Shown here: positions 24,993-33,076 of the stretch, piece by piece
Position numbering within the stretch: position 1 is the first letter of the stretch
Layout of the letters: every line of letters starts with the position of its first letter
NCBI GenBank assembly: GCA_016342345.1
Contig: JAEINO010000003.1
Coordinates: 62,001-126,000, forward strand
Source: Pseudodesulfovibrio sp.
GTDB taxonomy: Bacteria > Desulfobacterota > Desulfovibrionia > Desulfovibrionales > Desulfovibrionaceae
DNA length: 64,000 nt
Direction: 5' to 3'
Program-made: the position numbers and the translations under genes
The notes under the pieces: generated by a model
Database searches by the model: none
The model's input: only the letters and a program-made list of their open reading frames with translations
What the model was told of the DNA's origin: nothing

Positions 24993-26342
24993 ATGCTATC
25001 AAAAAAATCATTCCCACTGATCATTGCCCTCATTTTCACCTTTCTTTTCATCACAACGGCCTGCGCAAAGCAGACATTGACTGTCGGGCTATATCCTGAC
25101 GTACCACGCATTGAGCAATTCAAATCAGTCATTGAAGCCGAATGGAAGAAAATCGAACCGGATGTTGCCATCACATGGGACGAAAAATGGGGCGGTGGCT
25201 ATGAAGCCGATCCTGCAGACACTCTTGATGTCTATGTATTTGATACACTGTACCTGACCTATTTCAACGCACAAGGATTGCTTTACAACATACCCAAAAA
25301 TCAGGTGAACAACTACGAAGACTTCCTGAGCTACGCCAAAGCAGGGGTCAGTAGCGGAGACAATGTTCTCGGAATTCCACAACTCGGTTGCACCACGGTT
25401 CTTTTCTATCGCTCAGACGACAAGGCCATGGCAGCGGCCACAACTCTCGAAGATGTAGCCAAGGCATTGGGAACCTGCACTTATTATCCACAAGTTCCAC
25501 CCGCCAGTGTGGGGCTTATGGCCGATTTCTCCAACGAATCCGCAAATGCCGGATATTACATCCAAAGCCTTCAATGCGACAAAAACCAATGGCCAGTCTC
25601 CCTCCCTTATGACGAATCCGAAATTGACACCAAAATCATTAATTACATCAAACAGGTCATCGGCATGTCCAGCTTTCAAGATGCACTTACCGAGGCCCCG
25701 ATATCCTACCAACGCGGTACATGGTTCGGCCAGGGACATGGTCGTGCCTACATAGGCTACTCGGAGTCCGTGTCCACCATTCCCGAAAACCAATACGACA
25801 CCATCTCGGTCAAGGTTATGCCCTGGGCCAACAACACGGAAGGCATCGCCGCGCCACTTTTCTACTCCGACGTCATCGGCGTCAACACGTCCACACAGAA
25901 ACGGGGCACCACCGAACTTGCCATTAAACTGGCCAACCTCATGGCGTCTGCCGATATTCTTGTCCAGTGCCTCGGCCCCTACGAAGGCAAAGGCCCGCAA
26001 TATCTCATCCCCGCACGCAACTCTGCCTTTCAGGCCTTGAGTGCTGACCACCCGATGTACCAAAAGATATACGACATGGTCGACTCCACAAGCCCCATCA
26101 TGTTCGACGCTGGGCCAGATGCACGCAACTGGTTCAACATCATGCAGAAACCGCTTACAATCGACTACAAGGCCGACCCGACATGCTATACCGATATCCC
26201 GGCCAAAGGGGGATTTATCCCGGACAACGCAGCGGCACAGACCATCTGCCCTGACACATGCCAAAACTACAACGGCTGGAGCGGGCAATGGACAAACATC
26301 GTGACTCCGTCCGTTTGCGGATGCAACACCCCCCGTCAATAG
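24993..26342 (+). CDS. Secreted thiaminase-I-like / periplasmic binding protein-fold protein
   Basis: A 449-residue exported protein with a signal peptide (cleavage near TTACA; Cys24 could be a lipidation site, though the -3 residue is atypical). The mature part has the type II solute-binding fold (QTLTVGLYPDVPRIEQF...). GIPQLGCTTVLFYRSDD puts Cys133 where bacterial thiaminase I has its nucleophile, and RAYIGYSESVS puts Glu258 125 residues later; in Paenibacillus thiaminase I the Cys113-Glu241 spacing is 128. This supports a thiamine pyridinylase or relative over a plain transport protein. No transporter genes are adjacent, unlike for a true ABC binding protein. The C-terminus is Cys-rich (TICPDTC, SVCGCN). 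Transport or thiamine-binding without catalysis remains possible. Confidence 0.6.
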   Translation: MLSKKSFPLIIALIFTFLFITTACAKQTLTVGLYPDVPRIEQFKSVIEAEWKKIEPDVAITWDEKWGGGYEADPADTLDVYVFDTLYLTYFNAQGLLYNIPKNQVNNYEDFLSYAKAGVSSGDNVLGIPQLGCTTVLFYRSDDKAMAAATTLEDVAKALGTCTYYPQVPPASVGLMADFSNESANAGYYIQSLQCDKNQWPVSLPYDESEIDTKIINYIKQVIGMSSFQDALTEAPISYQRGTWFGQGHGRAYIGYSESVSTIPENQYDTISVKVMPWANNTEGIAAPLFYSDVIGVNTSTQKRGTTELAIKLANLMASADILVQCLGPYEGKGPQYLIPARNSAFQALSADHPMYQKIYDMVDSTSPIMFDAGPDARNWFNIMQKPLTIDYKADPTCYTDIPAKGGFIPDNAAAQTICPDTCQNYNGWSGQWTNIVTPSVCGCNTPRQ

Positions 26343-26365
26343 AAGACCGCAGACCTGTCCCACTC

Positions 26366-26396
26366 AAAGGCCGCATCAAGCGGCCTTTCTTATTTT
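26366..26396 (+). terminator. Intrinsic terminator after the thiaminase-like gene
   Basis: AAAGGCCG and CGGCCTTT form an 8-bp stem around CATCAAG, followed by CTTATTTT. Confidence 0.75.
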
Positions 26397-26408
26397 GACA
26401 CGCTCATA

Positions 26409-26464
26409 TTGACACGCACTGTCCTCATGCATATTTAATATAAATGATAATAATATCTATTCTC
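26409..26464 (+). promoter_or_regulatory. Promoter and Fur/PerR-like box upstream of msrAB
   Basis: TTGACA (26409-26414) is followed after 17 nt by TATTTA. At 26446-26464 the sequence GATAATAATATCTATTCTC, read on the minus strand, matches 13 of 19 positions of the Fur box consensus GATAATGATAATCATTATC; an oxidative-stress regulator of the Fur family (PerR) would fit the target. It ends 7 nt before the ribosome binding site GGAGG. Confidence 0.4.
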
Positions 26465-26483
26465 ATATTTGGAGGCGGTTATC

Positions 26484-27590
26484 ATGACAAAAAAAAACTT
26501 CTTAATGACTCTGGCAGGTATTCTGACGCTGATTGTCGGACTTACAATGATCGGAAATACGGCACCCGAGGAGAAGATAATGACTGACACTAAAACGATT
26601 GAGATAGCCACGATTGCTGGCGGCTGTTTCTGGTGCGTGGAGTCTGACATGGAAAAGCTGCCGGGCGTGATCAAGGCCGTGTCCGGGTATGCTGGCGGCC
26701 AGGAGGAAAACCCTTCTTATGACCAGGTTTCAAGCGGAGCAACCAGCCATAGGGAAGCTGTACAGGTCCATTTCGACCCTGCACAAATTTCCTTTGCTCA
26801 GGTGCTTGACCATTTCTGGAAGCATTTCGACCCCACGGACGAAGGCGGTTCCTTTGGTGACAGAGGATCTCAATACACTTCCGGTATATTCTATCACGAT
26901 GAAAATCAGCGCGAAATAGCCGAGGCATCACGGAAGTCACTTGACGAATCAGGCCGATTCACCAGGCCCATGATCACCCCCATCATCGAATTCACCAGCT
27001 TCTACGAGGCCGAAGGCTATCATCAAGACTACTACAAAAAGAATCCGGTCAGGTACAAGACCTACCGCTATTTATCAGGCCGCGACAGCTTTGTGGAAAA
27101 GATCTGGGGAGACGAGTTAACGCCCACGACCAAGTCGAGTTCCAATATGCAAGAGTTCGTCAAGCCGGACGATGAGACACTCAAGGAGATGCTCACGCCA
27201 CTGCAATACAAGGTCACGCAGGAAGAAGGCACCGAGCAGCCCTTCAGCAACAAGTACTGGGACAACAAGCAGGATGGAATCTATGTGGATATCGTTTCAG
27301 GCGAACCTCTGTTCTCCTCCGCAGACAAGTTCAAATCCGGCACCGGCTGGCCGAGCTTCACCCGACCACTGGTTTCAGAAAATATTGTAGAGAAGAAAGA
27401 CAAAGGTCTTTTCATGGTTCGAACGGAAATCAGAAGCAAAAAGGGAGACTCGCACCTGGGACATGTCTTTGACGATGGCCCGCAACCGACCGGACTCAGA
27501 TATTGCATAAATTCCGCTTCACTCAGGTTCATAGCCAAGGAAAATCTGAAAAAGGAAGGATACGGTAATTTCCTAGTCCCCTCTAACTAG
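26484..27590 (+). CDS. msrAB: Exported methionine sulfoxide reductase MsrA-MsrB fusion
   Basis: A 368-residue bifunctional enzyme that reduces both the S and R epimers of methionine sulfoxide. Residues 1-28 form a signal peptide or membrane anchor, so it should act in the periplasm. The MsrA domain has GGCFWC (catalytic Cys48), KAVSGYAGG and EGYHQDYY. The MsrB domain, from about residue 225, has [19 protein letters not shown] and the catalytic [11 protein letters not shown]; zinc-binding CxxC pairs are absent. The start at 26484 has GGAGG 8 nt upstream. For an anaerobe this points to repair of oxidised envelope proteins during oxygen exposure. Confidence 0.95.
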   Translation: MTKKNFLMTLAGILTLIVGLTMIGNTAPEEKIMTDTKTIEIATIAGGCFWCVESDMEKLPGVIKAVSGYAGGQEENPSYDQVSSGATSHREAVQVHFDPAQISFAQVLDHFWKHFDPTDEGGSFGDRGSQYTSGIFYHDENQREIAEASRKSLDESGRFTRPMITPIIEFTSFYEAEGYHQDYYKKNPVRYKTYRYLSGRDSFVEKIWGDELTPTTKSSSNMQEFVKPDDETLKEMLTPLQYKVTQEEGTEQPFSNKYWDNKQDGIYVDIVSGEPLFSSADKFKSGTGWPSFTRPLVSENIVEKKDKGLFMVRTEIRSKKGDSHLGHVFDDGPQPTGLRYCINSASLRFIAKENLKKEGYGNFLVPSN

Positions 27591-27615
27591 TCGAAAACAT
27601 GACCATATAAATACG

Positions 27616-27641
27616 GAGAGCCACTCTAAAGAGCGGCTCTC
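27616..27641 (+). terminator. Hairpin after msrAB
   Basis: GAGAGCCACTC pairs with GAGCGGCTCTC (one mismatch) around TAAA. An A-rich run, rather than a T run, follows on the plus strand, so termination efficiency is uncertain. Confidence 0.5.
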
Positions 27642-27691
27642 AATATTAAATAAAAAAAATAAAATAAATTTGATTTTATGCAAAAAACCTC

Positions 27692-27887
27692 TTGACAAGT
27701 CACAAATATTGGCAGATTAAATCTTTTAAATACACCAGTGGCACCCGTGGAGGCGCAGTCAGAATGTGGCCGGCGCTGGTTAAAAGGAAACAAAGTATAT
27801 TGAGGAGCAGCGTGCATCTTGTACACTGTTCCTTTTTTATTGACGCACGGGCGTCATATTTTAATCACTGATTTTAGGAGAAATTGA
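27692..27887 (+). promoter_or_regulatory. Promoter and long structured leader of the RRM gene
   Basis: A perfect TTGACA (27692-27697) and GATTAA 17 nt later form a candidate promoter. The predicted leader of about 165 nt contains GC-rich stretches and a TGACGC-ACGG-GCGTCA hairpin (27840-27855) followed by ATATTTT, 30 nt before the ATG. Long leaders that fold differently in the cold are typical of cold-induced RNA-binding protein genes; that behaviour is inferred here. Confidence 0.45.
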
Positions 27888-28151
27888 ATGTCCAAAAAAT
27901 TGTATGTCGGTAACCTGTCCTGGTCCTCTACTGAAGATGAAGTTCGCGCAGCTTTCGAAGCTTATGGCGAAGTCACCTCTGTCAAACTGATCGAAGATCG
28001 TGAGACAGGCCGCCCCCGCGGTTTCGGTTTCGTGGAAATGGATGATGCCGGTGCTCGCGAAGCAATCGACAACATGGATGGCAAGGATTTCGGCGGCCGC
28101 AACATTAAGGTCAACGAAGCCAAGCCCCGCGAAGAACGCCCTCGGTGGTAG
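27888..28151 (+). CDS. Small RRM-type RNA-binding protein
   Basis: An 87-residue single RNA recognition motif. RNP2 is LYVGNLSW and RNP1 is RGFGFVEM, with the conserved aromatic residues that stack on RNA bases. A short Arg/Glu-rich tail (KPREERPRW) follows. It is like the cyanobacterial and proteobacterial Rbp proteins, which act as cold-induced RNA chaperones. AGGAGAAATTG precedes the ATG, and a clear terminator follows, so the gene is monocistronic. Confidence 0.95.
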   Translation: MSKKLYVGNLSWSSTEDEVRAAFEAYGEVTSVKLIEDRETGRPRGFGFVEMDDAGAREAIDNMDGKDFGGRNIKVNEAKPREERPRW

Positions 28152-28184
28152 GTTCTGTTTTTAAGCCATAATACGGCTTTTCGT

Positions 28185-28220
28185 GCCCGTCTTGCTCTCG
28201 CAAGGCGGGCACTTTTTTTT
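28185..28220 (+). terminator. Intrinsic terminator of the RRM gene
   Basis: GCCCGTCTTGC and GCAAGGCGGGC form an 11-bp stem (one mismatch) with a TCTC loop, followed by a run of eight T residues after AC. Confidence 0.9.
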
Positions 28221-28252
28221 GGGCTTTCTGAGGAAAGAGAAAGAAGAAGAAA

Positions 28253-28456
28253 GAGCCGGTCGAGCCTTCGGTTCTTGCTCCAAGTTTGGAAATGCCCTTC
28301 CGGCGGAGGCACTTTCTTTTAAAGGCCGAAAAAAAAGTGCCCAAAGAAACGGCCTTGCACAAACTTGGCCGCTGCGCTCACTGGCATAAGAATCTGATCC
28401 AATCGGCCTACTCGTCCTCTTGGTCAGCTTCTAAACCGACTGAGCGGTTAATGCTG
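28253..28456 (+). repeat. Structured repeat type B, right copy
   Basis: Inverted relative to the two type B copies at 16.6-17.1 kb. First hairpin GAGCC-TTC-GGTTC (one G-U pair). The second is CACTTTCTTTT with AAAAAAAAGTG, where the closing pair is C-G instead of the T-A of type A. The terminal stem is AACCG-ACTGAG-CGGTT followed by AATGCT. The segment 28457-28578 downstream contains no gene that I can support. Confidence 0.82.
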
Positions 28457-28578
28457 GGAAGGATATTTTAGCAAAAATATTTTGAAGAATTAAGTTCTTC
28501 AACGTGCCGGACCACTGTCCCTTTAACAAGGAAGGGATGATTTAAGCTGCATTTCTATTAATAAATAGTGCATTTGAA

Positions 28579-28668
28579 TTATTTGTTACGGCGATTTATC
28601 CACGCCCGAAACTCTTTTGAAATTGCAACGACAAGACGAAGAAACACTACAAAATCGGGTAAGTCCAT
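28579..28668 (-). CDS. 29-residue hydrophobic peptide, type I toxin-like
   Basis: The peptide begins MDLPDFVVFLRLVVAISKEF and ends RAWINRRNK: a hydrophobic helix followed by a Trp and a basic tail. An AAGGAG ribosome binding site lies 8 nt before the ATG. Length, helix and the W..RRNK end resemble type I toxin peptides (Fst/Ldr/TisB-like layout), but this is pattern similarity only. A possible promoter TTGAAG-N17-TACTGT lies about 75 nt upstream. The AT-rich stretch 28669-28867 holds this leader and nothing else that I recognise. No antitoxin RNA was identified. Confidence 0.5.
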   Translation of the reverse strand: MDLPDFVVFLRLVVAISKEFRAWINRRNK

Positions 28669-28867
28669 GATCGGTCTCCTTAAGAATTTTTACGTTTCAA
28701 AGGAAAACGCGATCACTGACGCTTTACAGTAGCGACAGCATGCCCCTGCTTCAACACTTGTTTCAATTCAAGATTATGTCATTGAAAATACAGATTAAAT
28801 TTAATCGAGTACAAAATGAACAACATTTTCAAAATCAATTAACCTTCCGCCTAAAACACCCCCCCCC

Positions 28868-29152
28868 CAGCGTTAAGCCTTTCAAGGCTTAGAAGCTGAC
28901 AAAGCGGAGGAGGTGGCTCCGGTGAGGTGGCCCGATATGTTTTTTTGAACGGGCATGGTACGGGGAGCAATAGCCTAGACCTTTCGTGGGATGGAGCCGA
29001 CCCGCTTTGATCAGATTCTCGGCTTGAACGGCCTGCGGCCAAGCTAGAAAAGGCAGTTTCTTTGGGTACTTTCTTTTCGGCCTCTAAAAGAAAGTACCTC
29101 CGCCGGAAGGGCATTTCCAAACTTGGAGCAAGAACCGCAGGTTCGACCGGCT
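28868..29152 (-). repeat. Structured repeat type A, right copy 1
   Basis: Minus-strand copy with the GAACC-TGC-GGTTC head and the TACTTTCTTTT/AAAAGAAAGTA hairpin. It is preceded on the plus strand by a run of nine C residues. The body is nearly identical to left copies 1 and 3, but in inverted orientation across 14 kb. Confidence 0.87.
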
Positions 29153-29249
29153 TTTCTTCCTCTTTTTCCTATCAATCTTCATCGCGGGCAAAAGAATAAA
29201 GACAATATGGGATGCAGCCTGCGCTGCTATAAAAAATAAACAAAGAGTT

Positions 29250-29511
29250 TGATTCACCCCGTCCTGGGGTTCACCCCTTCGGGGCGTTGGCAGGAACCAA
29301 CGTCCAAATCCGCTGTCCTGCGGATTTGTCGCACCTCCGGCACGACTTACTTTTGGGCCAAAGCGACCAAAAGTAAGCAAAAGTCGCTTTTTTTGCGCTG
29401 TGATCCTGTCCGCGATGGCTAAGAGCCGCTAACACGCTTCTCTGCCCTCCAAGATATCCGGGACCCGAACGCTTTCCGGGCTACACTCCGCGTGTCAACC
29501 GGCTCTAAGCC
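29250..29511 (+). repeat. Hairpin-rich element, type C
   Basis: Successive hairpins: CCCC-GTCCT-GGGG, CCCC-TT-CGGGG, CGTTGG-CAGGAA-CCAACG (29285-29302), CAAATCCGC-TGTCCT-GCGGATTTG (29305-29328), and CTTACTTTTGG with CCAAAAGTAAG (29346-29377) followed by CAAAAG. It ends in a 22-nt imperfect inverted repeat (29417-29437 with 29490-29511). The Y/R hairpin plus repeated CAAAA tail mirrors the second hairpin of types A and B, so it may be a distant relative. No coding capacity. Confidence 0.7.
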
Positions 29512-29643
29512 CCTGCTCTCATTGGTCGTCTTTGTAAGAAATGTTGAATATGGTGTGCTTGGATTAGATATGAAAACATTGGAAGAACGCTTGTTTTTTC
29601 CAGCCTTTTGGATTTCGAAATATCAATGCCGTTTCGTTTCCCT

Positions 29644-29929
29644 CAGCGTTAAGCCTTTCAAGGCTTAGAAGCTGACAAAACGGAGGAGGTGGCTCCGGTG
29701 GGGTGGGCCGATATGTTTTTTTGAACGGGCATGGTACGGGGAGCAATAGCCTAGACCTTTCGTGGGATGGAGCCGACCCGCTTTGATCAGATTCTCGGCT
29801 TGAACGGCCTGCGGCCAAGCTAGAAAAGGCAGTTTCTTTGGGTACTTTCTTTTCGGCCTCTAAAAGAAAGTACCTCCGCCGGAAGGGCATTTCAAAACAT
29901 GGAGTAAGAACCGCAGGTTCGACCGGCTC
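29644..29929 (-). repeat. Structured repeat type A, right copy 2
   Basis: Has the TACTTTCTTTT/AAAAGAAAGTA head, like left copies 2-4. The outer flank towards right copy 3 carries the same roughly 80-bp spacer (reverse complement of the purine-rich GGGGAGATAAAAAAGGG stretch) as between the left copies. Confidence 0.87.
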
Positions 29930-30009
29930 ATTCTTTTCCCTTTTTTATCTCCCCTTTTCTTTCTTACTGCTTTCCAACATCTCATCCAAAAATTTACCAC
30001 CCTCCCCCC

Positions 30010-30300
30010 AGCGTTAAGCCTTTCAAGGCTTAGAAGTTGACAAAGCGGAGGAGGCGGCTCCGGTGGGGTGGGCCGATATGTTTTTTTGAACGGGCATGGT
30101 ACGGGGAGCAATAGCCTAGACCTTTCGTGGGATGGAGCCGACCCGCTTTGATCAGATTCTCGGCTTGAACGGCCTGCGGCCAAGCTAGAAAAAAGCACTT
30201 TTCTTTGGTTCTTTCTTTTTTGCTTTGGAAAAAGAAACGAACTCCGCCGGAAGGGCAATTACAAACTTTGGAAGCCACGCCGCAGGCGTTGCTGGCTCTC
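30010..30300 (-). repeat. Structured repeat type A, right copy 3
   Basis: Carries the alternative head seen in left copy 1 (ACGCC-TGC-GGCGT and the GTTC...GAAC Y/R hairpin) joined to the standard type A body. This shows that heads and bodies are exchanged between copies. Confidence 0.87.
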
Positions 30301-30370
30301 TCTTCCTTCTTACATCTTCCATCCCATCTTTTCCTTCTTACTCCTTCCCAACCTTCCGCCTACCCCCCCC

Positions 30371-30663
30371 CAGCGTTAAGCCTTTCAAGGCTTAGAAGCT
30401 GACAAAGCGGAGGAGGTGGCTCCGGTGAGGTGGCCCGATATGTTTTTTTGAACGGGCATGGTACGGGGAGCAATAGCCTAGACCTTTCGTGGGATGGAGC
30501 CGACCCGCTTTGATCAGATTCTCGGCTTGAACGGCCTGCGGCCAAGCTAGAAAAAAGCACTTTTCTTTGGTTCTTTCTTTTTTGCTTTGGAAAAAGAAAC
30601 GAACTCCGCCGGAAGGGCAATTACGAACTTTGGAAGCCACGCCGCAGGCGTTGCTGGCTCTCT
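30371..30663 (-). repeat. Structured repeat type A, right copy 4
   Basis: Same head as left copy 1 and right copy 3. The head-to-body sequence is almost identical to left copy 1 (14361-14655) over about 290 bp, in opposite orientation, making the pair a long inverted repeat about 16 kb apart. Confidence 0.87.
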
Positions 30664-30683
30664 CTTCCATCCCCAAAAGCTCA

Positions 30684-30712
30684 TAAAAAAGCCACCTCTT
30701 CAGGTGGCTTTC
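30684..30712 (-). terminator. Intrinsic terminator of the cysK-cysS-like gene
   Basis: On the minus strand AAAGCCACCT pairs with AGGTGGCTTT around GAAG and runs into TTTTTTATG. Confidence 0.9.
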
Positions 30713-30752
30713 CTTATCTCTTAACTTCTTCTTTCTCTTACTCAGCCAAAGG

Positions 30753-33035
30753 CTAAACCTTGAAAACCCTCGGCACACCACCCGTATCATCCAATCTGAA
30801 CCCGACTTCAAAAATCCTATCCCTCAACCCATCCGAAGCCGCAAAATCCTTCGCTTCCCTGGCTTTCTGTCGATCCGCCAACATCCCCTGCACATGGACG
30901 GGAAGCTCTGACAACGGTACCGGCATATGCGCATGATCAAGAATACCGAGAACACCATCCACGACCATGAGTTCATCAAAACACACACTGGCAGCAGCCC
31001 GATTCAAAACCCCATCAGCAGCCCAACCATTGATCTGCTTTGTAAATTTAAACAACACCGGCCAGAAATGATGCAGAGCAAGGTCTTCGTCCATGGCGGT
31101 CTTGAACCCGGCCTTGAGATCAAACACGGCCTGATCCACTTCGCTGGAAACATCATCTCCGCCGGACCCGTCAAGAGCCAGGGTCAGCACGGCAGCCCCT
31201 TCCTGCACCTTGCGCCAATTGCGCGCCCACATGGAAAGATTTTCATCGCTGGCACAAAGCGGTTTGCGACAGGCCACGGACAACAGCCAGAAACGGGCAG
31301 CGCGATATCCGCCAAGCTTTTCGGCAACCGTGGTAAGATTTTCGTCCACACAGTCGGTGGCATGCTGGCTGACTATCCACGCCTGAAGTTCACGCCCCGT
31401 GGCAGACCAGATGGCACGCAGATTCTCAAGATGCGGGAAACGATGTGTTTCACTGCCGATCATCAGATCGGTTCCCTGCATGGCATCCAGTGCAGTGGCG
31501 GCATGTTGCAGAAACCAGGACGGACGCACATTGCCCCATTCCGTCTCAAGCACATCGCCGCGTTTGAGATCAAGCAACGAGGCCCGCTTGAGCAACGTAA
31601 AATCAAGCGGATTATCCTTGACGTAAGCGTCCAGATCAACTGTCCGGCCACCGGAAACCTTGTCCATATCCATGGCCCCGATCTCGCCGTACCGCTTGTC
31701 ACGGAAAATATCGAAATAAACGGAACGCAATTTTTCATAGGCAAGACCCTTGCCAAGCAGCTTGCGACACAGCTTCAAGGCGGTCTCCTCGCTGTCCGAG
31801 GAAAGTGGAAAATTCACGGCGTTTGATATGCCCATGTCCTGCGCCCGACTGACAATTGCCTTGTGCCATTCAACGGCAAACGCCTCACGAGTCATCCCGG
31901 CATCACGGGCAGCAGCCAATGTACGGTCGTCCATGTCGGCAAGTCCGGCAGCAACGTTGACCTCCACCCCACGCAAGGCAAGATGACGGGTAAGAACATC
32001 GAGCAGTACCAATCTGCGCCATGAATCAAGGCCATCGGAATTATCCAGGCTTGGCCCCATTGTATAGGCATTCAACCCATTTGAAATATTCAGGACTTTA
32101 TCGGAAGCGGAAGCCATGTCAAAAACAGTGATTCCGCTCCCGGCCTGCTGCCGGTAAAGATGCGTACTGAGATATCGCTCGCCGCTGTCAGGGAAAATGA
32201 CAACAATGAGACCTTCATCAAGTCGTTCGGCAAGTTGCAGCGCACCGTTCAGGGCCGCACCGGAACTCATGCCTGCGAAAATGCCTTCCTCGCGTGCAAG
32301 CCTGCGGCACGTCTCGAAAGCGGACTCGTCAGCCACATGCAGAATCTCATCCAGCGAGTTCTTGTTGTAGATGCCCGGCGGATAGGATTCGAGCATGTTC
32401 TTGAGTCCCTGAATCTTGTGACCTGCGTAAGGCTCCACAGCTGCCACATGCACGTTGCCCATTTCGTGCAGACGCTTGGCAATGCCCATGGCCGTGCCAG
32501 AAGTGCCAAGAGTCATGACGCAATGAGTGACCGCACCGTTCGTCTGTTCCCATATTTCCAACCCGGTGCCATTGTAATGGGCGTCGATGGAGGCAAGGTT
32601 GTTGTACTGATCCATGAGCACGTACTTTTCCGGCTCTTCGCGGGCATAACGATAAGCTTGCTCGATGGCTCCATCAGTAGCCAGATGGCCGGGAGTGAGT
32701 TCCAGTTCCGCACCATAGGCGGCCATGATCATCTTGCGTTCCTCGCTGGCCGTTTCGGGCATAAGCAACTTGATGCGATATCCCCTGATGGCCGCAACCA
32801 TGGCCAGCCCGACACCGGTATTACCCGAGGTGGCCTCAATGATGATCTTGTCCGGTGTCAATTCGCCGGATTCCTCGGCAGCCCGAATCATGGCCGCAGC
32901 CACTCGATCCTTGACGGAACCGCCGGGATTCTGAGCCTCCAGTTTCGCCAAAATCTTGACATTGGGATTCGAGTTGAGATGACGAATCTCCACCAAGGGG
33001 GTGTTGCCGACAAGCGCAAGCAAATCTCTATTCAT
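30753..33035 (-). CDS. Cysteine synthase fused to a degenerate cysteinyl-tRNA synthetase-like domain
   Basis: A 760-residue fusion. Residues about 1-305 are O-acetylserine sulfhydrylase (CysK/CysM type): NPGGSVKDRVA with PLP-binding Lys42, SGNTGVG, and GTSGTAMGI for the phosphate. Residues about 320-760 align by eye with CysRS, but its catalytic and zinc residues are lost: the CGPT start is TMGPS, the HIGH position reads GLDS, WxxECS is WFLQHAA, FPHHENE is FPHLENL, and no KMSKS loop is seen. The C-terminal helical segment (RQKAREAKDFAASDGLRDRI) is well conserved. It should make cysteine from O-acetylserine and sulfide; the second half probably binds RNA, substrate or a partner without aminoacylating. 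Similar fusions are known in Desulfovibrio genomes; function of the C-terminal half is open. Confidence 0.88.
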   Translation of the reverse strand: MNRDLLALVGNTPLVEIRHLNSNPNVKILAKLEAQNPGGSVKDRVAAAMIRAAEESGELTPDKIIIEATSGNTGVGLAMVAAIRGYRIKLLMPETASEERKMIMAAYGAELELTPGHLATDGAIEQAYRYAREEPEKYVLMDQYNNLASIDAHYNGTGLEIWEQTNGAVTHCVMTLGTSGTAMGIAKRLHEMGNVHVAAVEPYAGHKIQGLKNMLESYPPGIYNKNSLDEILHVADESAFETCRRLAREEGIFAGMSSGAALNGALQLAERLDEGLIVVIFPDSGERYLSTHLYRQQAGSGITVFDMASASDKVLNISNGLNAYTMGPSLDNSDGLDSWRRLVLLDVLTRHLALRGVEVNVAAGLADMDDRTLAAARDAGMTREAFAVEWHKAIVSRAQDMGISNAVNFPLSSDSEETALKLCRKLLGKGLAYEKLRSVYFDIFRDKRYGEIGAMDMDKVSGGRTVDLDAYVKDNPLDFTLLKRASLLDLKRGDVLETEWGNVRPSWFLQHAATALDAMQGTDLMIGSETHRFPHLENLRAIWSATGRELQAWIVSQHATDCVDENLTTVAEKLGGYRAARFWLLSVACRKPLCASDENLSMWARNWRKVQEGAAVLTLALDGSGGDDVSSEVDQAVFDLKAGFKTAMDEDLALHHFWPVLFKFTKQINGWAADGVLNRAAASVCFDELMVVDGVLGILDHAHMPVPLSELPVHVQGMLADRQKAREAKDFAASDGLRDRIFEVGFRLDDTGGVPRVFKV

Positions 33036-33076
33036 GATATTATTCCTGAGATCATTGGAAACCAGCAGCCTTTTTC

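Noticed and set aside
25413-26363. 316-codon frame antisense to the thiaminase-like gene
   Set aside because: The sense gene has a signal peptide, a ribosome binding site and recognisable motifs; the antisense frame has none.
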